DNA of 64,000 nt, taken from assembly GCF_042675705.1 (NCBI RefSeq), contig NZ_JBHTJJ010000002.1; one strand, written 5' to 3'. This document shows, piece by piece, positions 9,255 through 16,599 of this stretch. Below the pieces are notes generated by a model. It saw only the letters and a program-made list of their open reading frames with translations. It made no database searches and was not told the origin of the DNA. A program made the position numbers and the translations under genes. This DNA is from Ruegeria arenilitoris. GTDB lineage: Bacteria; Pseudomonadota; Alphaproteobacteria; Rhodobacterales; Rhodobacteraceae. How positions within the stretch are numbered: the stretch's first letter is position 1; each line of letters opens with the position of its first letter.

Positions 9255-9937
9255 TGCCAACGCCATCGATCCTTGTCGTCGAAGATGAGCCCGCACAGCG
9301 CGAGATCATCTGCTACAACCTCGAGGCCGAAGGCTTTGACGTGCGCCAGGCCGAAACCGGTGACGAGGCGCTGCTGCAGATCAAGGAAGTGCCGCCCGAT
9401 CTGATCCTGCTGGACTGGATGCTGCCCGGCGTTTCCGGGATCGAGATTTGCCGCCAGCTGAAGATGACCGCGGCGACCCGTGCCATTCCGGTGATCATGC
9501 TCTCGGCAAAATCCGAAGAGGTCGACAAGGTGCGCGGGCTGGAGACAGGTGCCGACGACTATGTCACCAAGCCCTATTCGGTGATCGAGCTGATGGCCCG
9601 AGTCAAATCCCAGTTCCGCCGGACCCGCCCCGCAGCCGTGGGCGAGCGGTTGGAATACGATGACATCGTCCTGGATGCCGAAACGCACCGCGTGACCCGC
9701 GCGGGCGAGGACATCAAGCTGGGTCCGACCGAGTTCCGGCTGCTGTCGACCTTCATGGAAAAGCCGGGCCGGGTCTGGAGCCGCGAGCAATTGCTCGACC
9801 GGGTCTGGGGGCGCGACATCTACGTGGACACCCGGACCGTCGATGTGCATATCGGGCGTTTGCGCAAGGCTCTGACGGTGCGTGGGGGGGATGACCCGAT
9901 CCGTACCGTGCGCGGGGCCGGTTACGCGCTCGGCTGA
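9254..9937 (+). CDS. phoB: Phosphate regulon response regulator PhoB
   Basis: OmpR-type response regulator that binds Pho boxes, 227 residues. The receiver domain (1-120) holds the acidic pair ED at 10-11, the phospho-acceptor Asp54 in LLDWMLPG and the conserved Lys in YVTKPYS. The C-terminal winged helix (about 130-227) contains the RVWSREQLLDRVWG recognition region. The start is the ATG within TGATG at the phoU stop; a GTG 3 bases earlier is possible. No phoR is adjacent, and the last codons overlap the convergent polymerase gene by 16 bases. Autoregulation through the Pho box at 3811 is expected. Confidence 0.95.
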   Translation: MPTPSILVVEDEPAQREIICYNLEAEGFDVRQAETGDEALLQIKEVPPDLILLDWMLPGVSGIEICRQLKMTAATRAIPVIMLSAKSEEVDKVRGLETGADDYVTKPYSVIELMARVKSQFRRTRPAAVGERLEYDDIVLDAETHRVTRAGEDIKLGPTEFRLLSTFMEKPGRVWSREQLLDRVWGRDIYVDTRTVDVHIGRLRKALTVRGGDDPIRTVRGAGYALG

Positions 9938-11205
9938 GCCCTGGCCTCTGCCATTTCGCGCAGGTGACATCCCAGCATCAGAAGCGCGGGCCAGAGCAGA
10001 TAGGCCTCGATCTCGATGTTTTCGCCGAAGGTCAGCAGCAGCAGGGTCATCAGCAGGCCCAGCGGCAGTCGGCCGCGCGCCGAGCGGACCGCGTCGGTGA
10101 TCACCACGCCGAAATGCACGGCGAAGGGGACAAGAAACGCCACGAAGCCGGTGATGCCCTTGACGAATAGAAGACCGTACCAGGTGTGGTGACTTCCGAT
10201 GGGCATGTATTCGACCAAATGTGCACCGGGCTGAACCGTTCCGTGACCAAAAAGCATCGCGTCGGACTGCCAGCGTTCATAGGCAATGCGTTGCAGGGTT
10301 TCGCGCACACGGGTGCTGTCGGCGCGGGCCGATTTGAAATTCTGCAGCGCCTGGTTGCCCAGGTCGATCGCGGCGGCTCCCCACGCCGCGGACGCCGTTG
10401 CCACGGCCGACACCAGAAACCATCCGATGCTGCGCGCCACCAACGGCAAAAGGCGCGGCCCCAGCGTGCAGGCCACCAACCCGACCAGCCCCATGCGGGA
10501 TTTCGACGCCAGGATCATCACAATGCCTGCACTCAGACCGACGGCCATCCATCCCCGGTGCCGCTCTTCGAGCGCGAACAGGACCATGCATACCCCCAGC
10601 AGGGCGGCAAATGGCGACCAGGGCGCGAAGAACTGCCACCGGGGCGTCCAACTGGCCGGGTCGATCGTGTAGAGATAGACTGAGAAATACTCGGGCCCCG
10701 GCCCACCTACCGCCTTGAGCGGTGAGGTGAAGATCTGGCTGGGCAGGCCCAGATAAGGTGCCGCCAACAGCGGGGGCGCAAGGCACAGGGTCCACAGCCC
10801 CAGTCTGCACTGGCCCCGCACCAGAACCTCGCGCCGGATCGGCAGCACGGCCCCGGCCAGAATGAACAATGGAATAAGCGCCCAGCCCTTGGCCCAGCCG
10901 ATCGAAGACTTGATGGTTTTACCCAGCCCCAGCCCCCAATCCAGATGGCCGGCCCACAGTGCAAACAGCATCAACAGCATGCCGGCCATCCATAGCCAAA
11001 CCAGCGCCGGAACCGGCCCGGTGGCCCGCAGGTCCGGACGGATCGTCGGCCCCAGATACAAGGCCAGCGCCGCCAACCCCGCCAGGGACCATCCCAGTAC
11101 CGGCCCGACGACATAGAGCGCGCCGATGGCATAGAACGGCCATGTCCAGACCAGCGCGCGCCGGACAAGCCGCTCGGCCGGGTTCCGCGGCTCGGCCTGG
11201 GTCAT
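9922..11205 (-). CDS. O-antigen polymerase/ligase-like membrane protein of the polysaccharide cluster
   Basis: A 427-residue polytopic inner-membrane protein with roughly ten or more hydrophobic segments and a large central periplasmic loop. The general layout is that of the Wzy/WaaL family, which joins undecaprenyl-linked oligosaccharides or transfers them to an acceptor. The ATG at 11205 is chosen because it overlaps the stop of the upstream chain-length gene (TCAT at 11202-11205). In the loop region DSTRVRETLQRIAYERWQ and HHTWYGLLFVKGI resemble conserved parts of the family. In an island with a flippase and chain-length protein, polymerase (Wzy) is the likeliest role. Family members are too divergent to tell polymerase from ligase by eye. 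Confidence 0.75.
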   Translation of the reverse strand: MTQAEPRNPAERLVRRALVWTWPFYAIGALYVVGPVLGWSLAGLAALALYLGPTIRPDLRATGPVPALVWLWMAGMLLMLFALWAGHLDWGLGLGKTIKSSIGWAKGWALIPLFILAGAVLPIRREVLVRGQCRLGLWTLCLAPPLLAAPYLGLPSQIFTSPLKAVGGPGPEYFSVYLYTIDPASWTPRWQFFAPWSPFAALLGVCMVLFALEERHRGWMAVGLSAGIVMILASKSRMGLVGLVACTLGPRLLPLVARSIGWFLVSAVATASAAWGAAAIDLGNQALQNFKSARADSTRVRETLQRIAYERWQSDAMLFGHGTVQPGAHLVEYMPIGSHHTWYGLLFVKGITGFVAFLVPFAVHFGVVITDAVRSARGRLPLGLLMTLLLLTFGENIEIEAYLLWPALLMLGCHLREMAEARAQPSA

Positions 11206-12683
11206 GCCTTGTTCTCGCCTGTGTCTTTCAGCAGCCGCGAGATCAGCGGGTTCCGGACCCATGCCAGCGTCAGCCCGATCAAAAGCATCAATGTGGCGGC
11301 AATCCCGGCCGCGATCGACAGCTTCTTGTTGGGTGAAGACGGTCGTTCTGGCAGCGACGGATTTTCCAGCACCTGGATCAGCGGGTACGAGGCATAGACA
11401 TCGGTCTTTTTCGATTCCGACCGGGCGATGGCCGAGGCAAAGACGGCTTCGGCCACGGCAAAATCCCTTTGACGGTCTTCGAGTTCTGCCGCCACCGGCG
11501 CCAGCGCGGACAGGCGCGCAGTTTCGGCCGCGACCTGTGCGGCAAGGGTTTTTACATGCTTCTCCTGCCCCGCGCGCAGGGCATTTTCGCGGACAAGCTC
11601 GCTGAGCAACTGCGCGCGCTCTCCCTCGGGGGCGCGGTCCAGACCCGCGAGCTGCTCGACAGACAGGCCGGTCACCTCGGCCGCGCGTTGGACGGCAACC
11701 TTGCCTGCGCCTTCATATTCATCCCGCGCTGTGCGGTAGACCGGATGGCGCGGCCCGTAATTGGCATCGGCCTGCGCCAGCTTGGCCGCGCCGGCCGAGA
11801 CATCCTTGAGCAGCGACATGTATTGCGCGTCGGCGTACAACTTTAGCGTCACCGCGGCGGCATCCGGCGGCAGATCCAGCGCGACCTCAAGCGCTGCGAC
11901 GCGCTCGGCCTGGCGGGCCAGCGTGCTTTCCTCGGCCCGCAGCGTTTGGCGCGCGCGATCATTGGCCGCCACCTGCTCACGGTATTGGGCGGCAGAGAGC
12001 AGCCCACTCTGCCGCTGCAACTGCTCGATCGCAGCGCGGGTTTCACGAACCGAGCGCTGATAGTCGTCGATTGCGCCGCTATTGCTGGCCTCGCGCGTGG
12101 CGATCTCGTCCGCGCGCAACGCGTCGATCTCGGCAAAGAACGCAGCGACAAGCGCATCGCCGTGGCGTTGCGCATCCCCCGGGCTGGCGGCCTCCATTTC
12201 GATATGGATAAGGCTGGTCTGGTCCACCAGGCGGATGCGCGGCTTGCCGAACGCATCGCGCTCGGCCCCGACGGCGCGTGCGGCCGCATCCAGAATGCGA
12301 TCGGCCGACAACAGACGTTTGTAGGTTTCGGTGGGGCTGATCGACCCGTTGGCAAAGGCCGAATTGGCGTAGGACGAGGCCTGCCCGATATTGGCCAGAT
12401 TGACCGAGGCTGACGCGCCCGATCCCGGCAGGATCAACGAGGCGTGGGATGCGTATTTGACCGGCGCGGTTGCCAGATACCCGCTGATCGGGGCCCAGAT
12501 GCAGCTGGATCCCAGAAGAAACAGCGCAACATATCGCGGCAGCCGTCCCGCATCGGTCAGCCGCCCGCCCTTGAGAACGCGCCGCCAGCCCAGCGACCGG
12601 ATGTCAGTGCGGCTGATGCGCGCCCAGTCCCAGGGGCGGTTTGGCGCAAGCGTTTGTTGGTTGTCGGAAATCTGGTTCGGCAT
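11202..12683 (-). CDS. Polysaccharide co-polymerase / chain-length determinant (Wzz/GumC-like, no kinase domain)
   Basis: Inner-membrane protein of 493 residues expected to set chain length and support export. One membrane segment lies near residues 50-70 and a second near 463-483. Between them is a long periplasmic region rich in Ala, Glu, Arg and Gln, predicted helical coiled coil (about 195-300 and 345-430). The proline-rich stretch NPSLPERPSSPNKK just before the second segment is the family signature. The protein ends about 15 residues after that segment, so the cytoplasmic tyrosine kinase of Wzc/ExoP proteins is absent, and no separate kinase gene is in the island. It is first in a two-gene operon with the polymerase, and a dyad site (12755-12792) lies upstream. 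Confidence 0.85.
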   Translation of the reverse strand: MPNQISDNQQTLAPNRPWDWARISRTDIRSLGWRRVLKGGRLTDAGRLPRYVALFLLGSSCIWAPISGYLATAPVKYASHASLILPGSGASASVNLANIGQASSYANSAFANGSISPTETYKRLLSADRILDAAARAVGAERDAFGKPRIRLVDQTSLIHIEMEAASPGDAQRHGDALVAAFFAEIDALRADEIATREASNSGAIDDYQRSVRETRAAIEQLQRQSGLLSAAQYREQVAANDRARQTLRAEESTLARQAERVAALEVALDLPPDAAAVTLKLYADAQYMSLLKDVSAGAAKLAQADANYGPRHPVYRTARDEYEGAGKVAVQRAAEVTGLSVEQLAGLDRAPEGERAQLLSELVRENALRAGQEKHVKTLAAQVAAETARLSALAPVAAELEDRQRDFAVAEAVFASAIARSESKKTDVYASYPLIQVLENPSLPERPSSPNKKLSIAAGIAATLMLLIGLTLAWVRNPLISRLLKDTGENKA

Positions 12684-12712
12684 ATCACATCCTCTCTTAC
12701 AGGAGTGATATA

Positions 12713-12766
12713 CCGGGGCGGCTTGGGCTGTCCGCTGCGCAAGGGGTTAGGCCGGGGCGGGTTGGG
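12713..12766. repeat. GC-rich direct repeat upstream of the chain-length gene
   Basis: CCGGGGCGGCTTGGG (12713-12727) recurs as CCGGGGCGGGTTGGG (12752-12766) with one mismatch and an offset of 39 bases, about twice the 20-base spacing of the neighbouring dyad units. It may be a degenerate extension of the regulator-binding array. Confidence 0.5.
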
Positions 12767-12792
12767 ACAGGCCCCCTATCCGAAAGGATGGG
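12755..12792. promoter_or_regulatory. Polysaccharide-island dyad, site A (upstream of chain-length gene)
   Basis: Bases 12775-12792 read CCTATCCGAAAGGATGGG, an imperfect dyad centred at 12783.5. A weaker unit whose minus strand reads CCTGTCCCAACCCGCC is centred at 12762.5, 21 bases nearer the gene. The pair lies about 80-100 bases upstream of the chain-length start at 12683 and just after the response-regulator gene. The same motif occurs at sites B, C and D. Confidence 0.7.
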
Positions 12793-12798
12793 CGCGGG

Positions 12799-13413
12799 TC
12801 AGAACAGGCCCGCCTCGCGTGCGGCCATCGCGGCTTGGGTGCGGTTGCTGACACCCACTTTGCGGTACAGCGTCTTCACATGCAGCTTGATCGTCGGCTC
12901 GGATAGGTCCAGATCGCGGGCGATCTCCTTGTTCGACTTGCCCTCGGTCAGACCCTTGAGGACCTGGCGCTCGCGCGCGGTCAGTTTTTTGGCCATCGGG
13001 TGAGTGTCGTTCGGCTGCTCGGCGCTCATGAAACCGACGGGCAGATATTGCTCTCCCATTGCCATGAAACGGATGGCGTTTACCAGAGACTTGGCCGGCA
13101 AAGTCTTGGGGACGAACCCTGCTGCCCCCAGCTCGAGCGCACGTTCAGCCAGATCGCGCGAGGCATCGCCGGTGAACAGCGCCACATGCCGCGCGCGATC
13201 CATGCCAATGCAGGTTTCCAACCCGCTCAGCCCGTTCATGCCCGGCATATTGAGGTCCAGCAGAACCAGATCAAACGGACCGTCGGATTCGATCTTGGCC
13301 TTTGCGGTTGCAAAATCCGGCGCGGTGGTGGGTTCGATCCCGCCCGTGGCCTCGATGAAGGCGACGAGCGTGTCCAGAACCAGATCGTGATCGTCGGCGA
13401 TAAGAACTTTCAT
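12799..13413 (-). CDS. LuxR/NarL-type response regulator of the polysaccharide island
   Basis: A two-domain DNA-binding response regulator, 204 residues. The receiver domain has acidic residues Asp7/Asp8, phospho-acceptor Asp53 in LVLLDLNMPG, and the conserved Lys in FVPKTLP. The C-terminal domain (about 140-200) is a LuxR/NarL helix-turn-helix: LTARERQVLKGLTEG then SNKEIARDLDLSEPTIKLHV. The ATG at 13413 is used; a TTG one codon earlier is less likely. It is the only response regulator in the island apart from the kinase's own receiver, so it is the probable final acceptor of the phosphorelay from the hybrid kinase at 16600. It sits next to sites A and B. Confidence 0.92.
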   Translation of the reverse strand: MKVLIADDHDLVLDTLVAFIEATGGIEPTTAPDFATAKAKIESDGPFDLVLLDLNMPGMNGLSGLETCIGMDRARHVALFTGDASRDLAERALELGAAGFVPKTLPAKSLVNAIRFMAMGEQYLPVGFMSAEQPNDTHPMAKKLTARERQVLKGLTEGKSNKEIARDLDLSEPTIKLHVKTLYRKVGVSNRTQAAMAAREAGLF

Positions 13414-13480
13414 CAATGAACTCCATGTGCCTCCACCCAGACCTGAGAAGGTTAATAAAGCATTGATGATCGGCGGTGAA

Positions 13481-13518
13481 GCCTACCGAACGGACAGGCA
13501 GATACCCGATCGGATAGG
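13481..13518. promoter_or_regulatory. Polysaccharide-island dyad, site B (between regulator and fused transferase)
   Basis: Two units: GCCTACCGAACGGACAGG (13481-13498, centre 13489.5) and GATACCCGATCGGATAGG (13501-13518, centre 13509.5), exactly 20 bases apart. The first centre is 76 bases upstream of the response-regulator start and the second is 157 bases upstream of the fused transferase start, so the site could serve both divergent genes. Confidence 0.75.
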
Positions 13519-13666
13519 AGCAACTGGCCGGATTTCCTTGCGGTGCCGCATCCGGGCCGTGTCAGTCAGCCGATTTCTCCGCGCGCTCTCCTGATGCTCG
13601 TCTGTTGCGGTGCCGGCACAGCGGGCAGGTTCAGGGCAAGAGTTCAGTTCATGTTCGGAGAGTTCC

Positions 13667-15040
13667 ATGCACTTTCAAGCCGCACACGCCCTATTCGACG
13701 GCGCACACACCACGCCCGGCACTGCGCTGCCGATCACCGAAATCCTCGGGCAGCCGGTGGTGAATGCAGAATCCGGGCCGGTCATCACCACGCTTTTGGA
13801 TGGTCACCGCCGGACCGTCTTTTTCCTGAACGCACATTGCGCAAATGTCCGGGCAAAGAATGACCAATATCGAGCAGCCCTGCCGCAAGCCGACTTCGTC
13901 CTGCCCGACGGAATCGGGGTCGAGCTTGCCGCCGCGATGCAGGGCGAACACCTGGCCGAGAACCTGAACGGAACCGACTTTGTCCCGCGCCTGGTCCGGC
14001 GCGCGGCCAAACTGGGCCAGTCGGTCTATCTGCTGGGCGGAACGCCCGGCACCGCACAGGCCGCAGCAGCGCGCCTGCAAGACATGGCACCCGGCCTGAG
14101 GATTGCCGGTTCACGCGACGGGTTTGGTGGCATCGAACGGACGGACGAAGCCCTGGACGAGATCAACCAATCCGGCGCAGATATCCTGCTGGTGGCGATG
14201 GGCGTTCCGCTGCAAGAACTGTGGATTACGCGGCACCGCGCACGGCTGAACCCAAACCTGGTGCTGGGTGTCGGCGCGTTGTTCGATTTTCTGGCGGGAA
14301 ACGTCCGGCGGGCACCCGGGATCGTGCGGCGGGTCCGGATGGAATGGGCGTGGCGGTTGGCGATGGAGCCGCGCCGCATGGCCCGCCGCTATCTGATCGG
14401 AAATTTCGAATTTCTGGGACGGTGCGTCGCCCAGGCTCTCGGCGGGCTGACGCCCAGCCGTAGTCTTGACCTGACCGTCGCGCTGGCGGCCATGACGGTT
14501 CTGGCCCTGCCGATGCTGGCCATTGCCGCCCTTGTCCGGCTGGACAGCCGCGGCCCGGCCCTGTTCCGGCAGACGCGGGTGGGCAGGAACGGGGTACCTT
14601 TCACCGTCTACAAGTTCCGCTCGATGACCACCGACGCCGAAGCGCAAAGGGCCAGCCTGCTGGCGCAGTCCGACCGCGCAGGCGTGTGCTTCAAGGCACG
14701 CCACGATCCGCGTGTCACGCGGGTGGGCAAGGTTCTGCGCCGCTTTTCGCTGGATGAGCTGCCGCAGATCCTCAACGTAATGAAGGGCGATATGTCGATC
14801 GTCGGACCGCGCCCTGCCCTGCCCGAGGAGGTCGCCAAATACCCGCCCCGCGCGCTTGAACGCCTGGCCGTCCGCCCCGGGATCACCGGCCTGTGGCAGG
14901 TGTCGGGCCGGGCCGCCATCGACTTTGACCGGATGATCGACCTGGACACGGCATATGTGCGGTCCCGCTCGGCCCTTCTGGATCTGATGCTGATTGCCAT
15001 GACCGTGCGGGCCGTCGTGTCCGGCCGCGGCGCCTACTGA
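13667..15040 (+). CDS. Fused WecG/TagA-type glycosyltransferase and bacterial sugar (phosphoglycosyl) transferase
   Basis: One 457-residue chain with two enzymes. Residues about 50-220 are a GT26 (WecG/TagA/CpsF) domain: FFLNAHCANVRAKN, LPDGIGVELAA, NGTDFVPRL, YLLGGTPG and GVGALFDFLAGNVRRAP. Residues about 262-457 are a bacterial sugar transferase: one hydrophobic segment near 270-290, then GPALFRQTRVGRNG, FTVYKFRSM, RRFSLDELPQILNVMKGDMS, VGPRPALP and RPGITGLWQVSGR. The C-terminal part should load the first sugar phosphate onto undecaprenyl phosphate and the N-terminal part add the second sugar. The ATG at 13667 follows CGGAGA; longer in-frame options lack a signal. Separate genes are the more usual arrangement. 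galU follows after 21 bases. Confidence 0.9.
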   Translation: MHFQAAHALFDGAHTTPGTALPITEILGQPVVNAESGPVITTLLDGHRRTVFFLNAHCANVRAKNDQYRAALPQADFVLPDGIGVELAAAMQGEHLAENLNGTDFVPRLVRRAAKLGQSVYLLGGTPGTAQAAAARLQDMAPGLRIAGSRDGFGGIERTDEALDEINQSGADILLVAMGVPLQELWITRHRARLNPNLVLGVGALFDFLAGNVRRAPGIVRRVRMEWAWRLAMEPRRMARRYLIGNFEFLGRCVAQALGGLTPSRSLDLTVALAAMTVLALPMLAIAALVRLDSRGPALFRQTRVGRNGVPFTVYKFRSMTTDAEAQRASLLAQSDRAGVCFKARHDPRVTRVGKVLRRFSLDELPQILNVMKGDMSIVGPRPALPEEVAKYPPRALERLAVRPGITGLWQVSGRAAIDFDRMIDLDTAYVRSRSALLDLMLIAMTVRAVVSGRGAY

Positions 15041-15061
15041 GAAAACCCAAGGAGAATTGTT

Positions 15062-15949
15062 ATGACCAAGATTCGCAAAGCCGTCTTTCCCGTCGCCGGA
15101 CTGGGCACAAGGTTTCTGCCCGCAACCAAGACCGTGGCCAAGGAAATGCTGCCCCTGATCGACCGCCCTCTGATCCAATATGCCGTCGACGAGGCGCGCG
15201 CTGCCGGTATCGAAGAATTCATCTTCATCACGTCACCCGAGAAAACCGCGCTCGAGGCCTATTTCGGGCGGAATACGGCGCTTGAACGCAAGTTGAAGGA
15301 TGGTGGCAAGACCGAGCTCTTGAACAACCTGCGCTGCGCCGATCTGGAGGATGGCAAATACTGCTTTGTCCGGCAGGACGCGCCCCGTGGATTGGGCCAT
15401 GCCGTGTCGCTGGCGCGCGAGTGCGTGGGCAATGAGCCGTTTGCGGTGATCCTGCCCGATGACGTCATCAGCGCCCGACGCCCGGCCCTGTCACAGATGG
15501 TCCAAAGCTATTGTGACCAAAGCGGCCACATGGTTGCGACCCAATCCGTGCCGTCCGACAGGATCGGGTCCTACGGGGTGGTCGATATCGCCCTGCAGGC
15601 CGGCCGTGTGCAAAAGCTGCGCGGCCTGGTCGAAAAGCCCAGCCCCGCGCAGGCGCCATCGAACTACGGCATCGTCGGGCGGTATATCCTGCAGCCGTCG
15701 ATCTTTGATCGTCTGGCCGGCCAGGCACCGGGTGCCGGAAATGAAATCCAGCTGACCGACGCCATCGCTGCGGATATCGAAACCGCTGGCTGCTCGGGCT
15801 ACGCCTTCGCGGGTGAACGCTTCGACTGCGGCTCAGTCGCCGGGTACCTTGAGGCCACCGCGGTTTTTGCCCTGCAGCGGTCAGAGCTGCGCGAAGGGTT
15901 TGAGCGGATCATGGCACAGCGCATGGGCCACCTGCGCCCGGCCGCGTAA
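15062..15949 (+). CDS. galU: UTP-glucose-1-phosphate uridylyltransferase
   Basis: Makes UDP-glucose from UTP and glucose-1-phosphate, the precursor for glucose- and galactose-derived units of the polysaccharide. 295 residues, normal length. The nucleotide-binding loop is FPVAGLGTRFLPATK, followed by AKEMLPLIDRPLIQYAVDEA; VILPDDVI holds the metal-binding Asp pair, and VEKPSPAQAPSNYGIVGRY is the sugar-binding region. AAGGAG precedes the ATG at a suitable distance. It is co-oriented with the fused transferase and ends before site C, so its promoter is probably shared with 13667. Confidence 0.95.
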   Translation: MTKIRKAVFPVAGLGTRFLPATKTVAKEMLPLIDRPLIQYAVDEARAAGIEEFIFITSPEKTALEAYFGRNTALERKLKDGGKTELLNNLRCADLEDGKYCFVRQDAPRGLGHAVSLARECVGNEPFAVILPDDVISARRPALSQMVQSYCDQSGHMVATQSVPSDRIGSYGVVDIALQAGRVQKLRGLVEKPSPAQAPSNYGIVGRYILQPSIFDRLAGQAPGAGNEIQLTDAIAADIETAGCSGYAFAGERFDCGSVAGYLEATAVFALQRSELREGFERIMAQRMGHLRPAA

Positions 15950-15955
15950 CGGCGG

Positions 15956-15996
15956 GCACCTATCCGTTCGGATAGGTGCTTATCCTGATGCCCGTC
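15956..15996. promoter_or_regulatory. Polysaccharide-island dyad, site C (best copy; upstream of the kinase operon)
   Basis: GCACCTATCCG (15956-15966) and CGGATAGGTGC (15969-15979) are perfect 11-base inverted repeats around TT, centred at 15967.5. A weaker unit, CTTATCCTGATGCCCGTC, is centred at 15987.5, 20 bases on. The site is 60-80 bases upstream of the ATG at 16050. A 2-base loop and no T-run argue against a terminator for galU. Confidence 0.8.
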
Positions 15997-16049
15997 TGTT
16001 GCCCGGTCACGCTTTCTGATCTTGTGCAATTGGACACTAGGAGAATGAC

Positions 16050-16550
16050 ATGCGGATTTTACTTGCAGCCTTGGCAATGGTTCTGACCTTGGGCCAGGCA
16101 CAGGCCCAGGATCTGGCCGAACCCGCCGGAGAGGTGGTTCTGACGATCACCGGCAACCTGACCCAGTCCGGAGCCGAGGATGGTGCGCGGTTCGACATGG
16201 ACATGTTGAAAGCCTTGCCCGCACGGACATTTGCGACCTCGACGATCTGGACCGAAGGTGAAAACACCTTTGTCGGCGTGCCCTTGTCGGTGGTGCTGGA
16301 GGCAGTCGGTGCAGATGGCAGCATTATCCGCGCCACAGCGATCAACGACTATGCGGTTGAAATCCCGATGGACTCGGTCACCGAAAGCGACCCGATCGTG
16401 GCCTATGAAATGAACGGTGCCGAGATGTCACGCCGGCAGAAGGGCCCGCTGTGGATCGTCTACCCCTATGACAGCGACCCGAAATACCAGACCGAGGTGA
16501 CCTATTCGCGCAGCATCTGGCAACTCGATCGTCTCGAGGTCGTTAAATAG
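16050..16550 (+). CDS. Periplasmic molybdopterin-oxidoreductase-fold protein lacking cysteine
   Basis: A 166-residue exported protein with a clear signal peptide (hydrophobic core to AQAQD, about residue 20). The rest resembles the sulphite-oxidase-type molybdopterin-binding fold in small, single-domain form: VVLTITGNLTQ, FDMDMLKALPARTF, TIWTEGENTFVGVPLSVVLE and GPLWIVYPYD. There is no cysteine anywhere in the protein, so the Cys that binds molybdenum in catalytic members is missing and an enzymatic role is unlikely. It precedes a hybrid histidine kinase by 49 bases and shares its dyad-controlled upstream region. I infer a periplasmic ligand-binding or accessory subunit for that kinase. The fold assignment is by motif resemblance only. 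Confidence 0.75.
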   Translation: MRILLAALAMVLTLGQAQAQDLAEPAGEVVLTITGNLTQSGAEDGARFDMDMLKALPARTFATSTIWTEGENTFVGVPLSVVLEAVGADGSIIRATAINDYAVEIPMDSVTESDPIVAYEMNGAEMSRRQKGPLWIVYPYDSDPKYQTEVTYSRSIWQLDRLEVVK

Positions 16551-16599
16551 CTTGCAACCGGAATGAGTGCAGTAATGAGTAAAGCGCAGTGAACAATCG

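Noticed and set aside
12899..12909. CGGATAGGTCC, a half copy of the island dyad
   Set aside because: It lies inside the response-regulator coding sequence and encodes conserved family residues (LSEPT). There is no second half or 20-base partner, so coincidence is the simpler reading.
15956..15979. Site C read as a transcription terminator for galU
   Set aside because: The loop would be only two bases, no T-run follows, and the same dyad recurs in other intergenic regions upstream of genes.
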